DNA of 64,000 nt from Henriciella sp. (GTDB taxonomy: Bacteria > Pseudomonadota > Alphaproteobacteria > Caulobacterales > Hyphomonadaceae), in contig JABSPZ010000006.1 in assembly GCA_013213785.1 (NCBI GenBank), forward strand, positions 186,001 through 250,000, in the 5' to 3' direction. Both the position numbers and the translations under genes were made by a program. Under the pieces are notes generated by a model. It was not told where the DNA came from. It made no database searches and was given only the letters and a program-made list of their open reading frames with translations. Positions 62,926-64,000 of the stretch are shown here, one piece after another; position 1 is the first letter of the stretch, and the number at the start of each line of letters is the position of its first letter.

Positions 62926-63989
62926 TGGCCGCGCTCCAAAACTCCGGAGCTAATGATCTGGTCGGCGAGCCAGGAATTGTAGATCGCCGTGCCGCTATCG
63001 AGCAAATGACTTGGGTCGAACCAATGGTTCCCGTTCAACTGCGACATCAATTCATGAGAATTGGGAGAGAAGCAGTCGAAGGCGAAGAGCTCTCCCCCGC
63101 ATAAGCCGTGAACGTAAGCTCTGGCATCCGGGTCAAGAACAGGCGGCTGGTAATAACCGACCGCGCGCGTGCCTTGCGCCAATAGTCTCTTCTGCTGCTG
63201 ATAACGATAAGACCGGATCCATTGTGGCCCTTGGAAGACTTCGGCGGGTGCGATCTTCAAACTAAGCGCTGGATTCGATGTTTCTCGCGGCTCGAATTGC
63301 GCATCATAAGCCGGAACGGCGGTGACATTCGCGGGCTTTTCACCTCTGCCAATCAAACCAACATTCAAAATGTTCAGCGCGGTGTGCAGGCCGAGATAAG
63401 CGCTATCCAGAACGCATCCTTTCAGGCCATCACACGCGCCGCCCAGTATGCCAAACACTGTCCAGCCGGTAGTGGGTAGGTCAAACTGCTCAATCGCGCG
63501 TGTATTGAACTTCGAGTTTCCGAACATGTAGGCAGCGCGATGGTCAAAGTCTTGCGCGACCTCGATGAATACAATGTCCGGCACTTTGCCCGAGAGTTTG
63601 ATAAATTGTTCGAGATGTTGCTCGCGTTCCAACAGAGACGCCGCCTCAATCGACAGGTTCACCACCTGGTGGGGATATCCCTGCTCTCGCAAGGCGATCG
63701 TTAGACGCTCGGGGTCGATGCCGTTTCGCGAGTAGCTCGCGCCCGTAAAGACAATTATTGGCGCGTCAGTCTCACGAACCTCGACCACAGCCGCATTCAC
63801 AAATCGATCAAAGTCGGTGGTTCGACCAATTCCGTATGCAGCTGCGAGGAACTTTATGACAAGGACCGCAAGGACCAAACCGGCGAGAAATGCGCCACCC
63901 GAGAGGGCTTTCGATCCGGCGAAGGGGAGCCTCAATCCGTGCGCTAGTAGCAAACCGAGCGCTGCAATCGCAAAAAAGCTCCAATGCAT
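62922..63989 (-). CDS. SGNH-like membrane-anchored protein, AlgJ/AlgX-like partner of the MBOAT
   Basis: 355 residues from the ATG at 63989; the 11 bp to the window edge contain no in-frame stop, so the true start could lie outside. One to two N-terminal membrane helices are followed by a periplasmic SGNH-type domain: block-I-like GASYSRNGID with the candidate Ser, and a DxxH pair in FDPSHLLDSGTAIYNSW. It overlaps the MBOAT gene by ATGA, so both form one module for acylation of a polysaccharide. Which polymer is acylated is not known. Confidence 0.72.
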   Translation of the reverse strand: MHWSFFAIAALGLLLAHGLRLPFAGSKALSGGAFLAGLVLAVLVIKFLAAAYGIGRTTDFDRFVNAAVVEVRETDAPIIVFTGASYSRNGIDPERLTIALREQGYPHQVVNLSIEAASLLEREQHLEQFIKLSGKVPDIVFIEVAQDFDHRAAYMFGNSKFNTRAIEQFDLPTTGWTVFGILGGACDGLKGCVLDSAYLGLHTALNILNVGLIGRGEKPANVTAVPAYDAQFEPRETSNPALSLKIAPAEVFQGPQWIRSYRYQQQKRLLAQGTRAVGYYQPPVLDPDARAYVHGLCGGELFAFDCFSPNSHELMSQLNGNHWFDPSHLLDSGTAIYNSWLADQIISSGVLERGQ

Positions 63990-64000
63990 GCGGTCAATCC

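Noticed and set aside
1-64000. CRISPR arrays, insertion sequences, phage genes
   Set aside because: No regularly spaced direct repeats, transposase or phage structural motifs were seen on reading the window.

Overview
The window looks like an ordinary chromosomal segment of an aerobic alphaproteobacterium, most likely close to the Hyphomonadaceae/Maricaulales/Caulobacterales. Pointers are: a two-module dCTP deaminase of the alphaproteobacterial type, a probable methylsuccinyl-CoA dehydrogenase of the ethylmalonyl-CoA pathway, the neighbourhoods DUF2244-nth and secA-PPIase-argJ-mutT, large TonB-dependent receptors, an OlsA-like acyltransferase and a structured leader before serC. I ran no database search, so the lineage is an inference. 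The genes are tightly packed and often overlap by 1-46 bp. I see no prophage, insertion sequence, CRISPR array or rRNA; there is one tRNA.

Layout. 1-2200: DUF2244 membrane protein (cut by the edge), nth, hisF, hisE. 2241-4030: a four-gene cassette with features of metal handling (His/Met/Cys-rich secreted protein, possible outer-membrane barrel, MerP-like periplasmic protein, MerT-like membrane protein). 4091-6050: NTF2-like protein, GNAT acetyltransferase, accA. 6154-13093: a large TonB receptor, SelO, and a ZnuD-like TonB receptor with Glu/His-rich segments in an operon with a MerC-domain membrane protein. 13281-14285: a membrane protein with two membrane segments and a probable beta-barrel domain, whose architecture recalls the CBASS effector Cap15. 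14608-22822: probable mcd, a PAN-domain protein, a pseudouridine synthase, purQ, purL and a Baeyer-Villiger-type monooxygenase. 22913-30870: pheA, an anchored cytochrome c with a long Ala/Glu tail, an NlpC/P60 protein, MarR, a DUF2805 protein, serA, serC and an S41-like protein.

31040-38297: lone receiver domain, acyltransferase, secA, SurA-like lipoprotein, argJ, mutT, Flp pilin. 38378-43630: a hydrolase-rich group (epoxide hydrolase, penicillin-acylase type Ntn hydrolase, VOC protein, alpha/beta hydrolase). 43673-50043: sirtuin, panD, SIMPL lipoprotein, tRNA with CAU anticodon, dcd, metZ, DksA-like protein, then an ABC exporter whose permease runs to 51497. 51494-54669: MFS transporter, an operon of two small membrane proteins plus an XRE regulator with a cluster of operator-like half-sites in front, a roughly 550 bp unexplained stretch, and a PilZ protein. 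54720-64000: hisI, CaiB-type CoA-transferase and HMG-CoA-lyase-like enzyme (divergent, 29 bp apart), TauD-type dioxygenase, S9 peptidase lipoprotein, LacI regulator, and an MBOAT/SGNH pair for polymer O-acylation.

Together these genes cover amino acid, purine, coenzyme A and fatty acid synthesis, acyl-CoA catabolism, envelope maintenance and metal uptake. The most promising leads are the 2.2-4.0 kb metal cassette, the Cap15-like protein at 13.3-14.3 kb, the serC/serA leader structures, the self-regulated membrane operon at 52.8-53.8 kb and the unexplained stretch at 53.8-54.35 kb.
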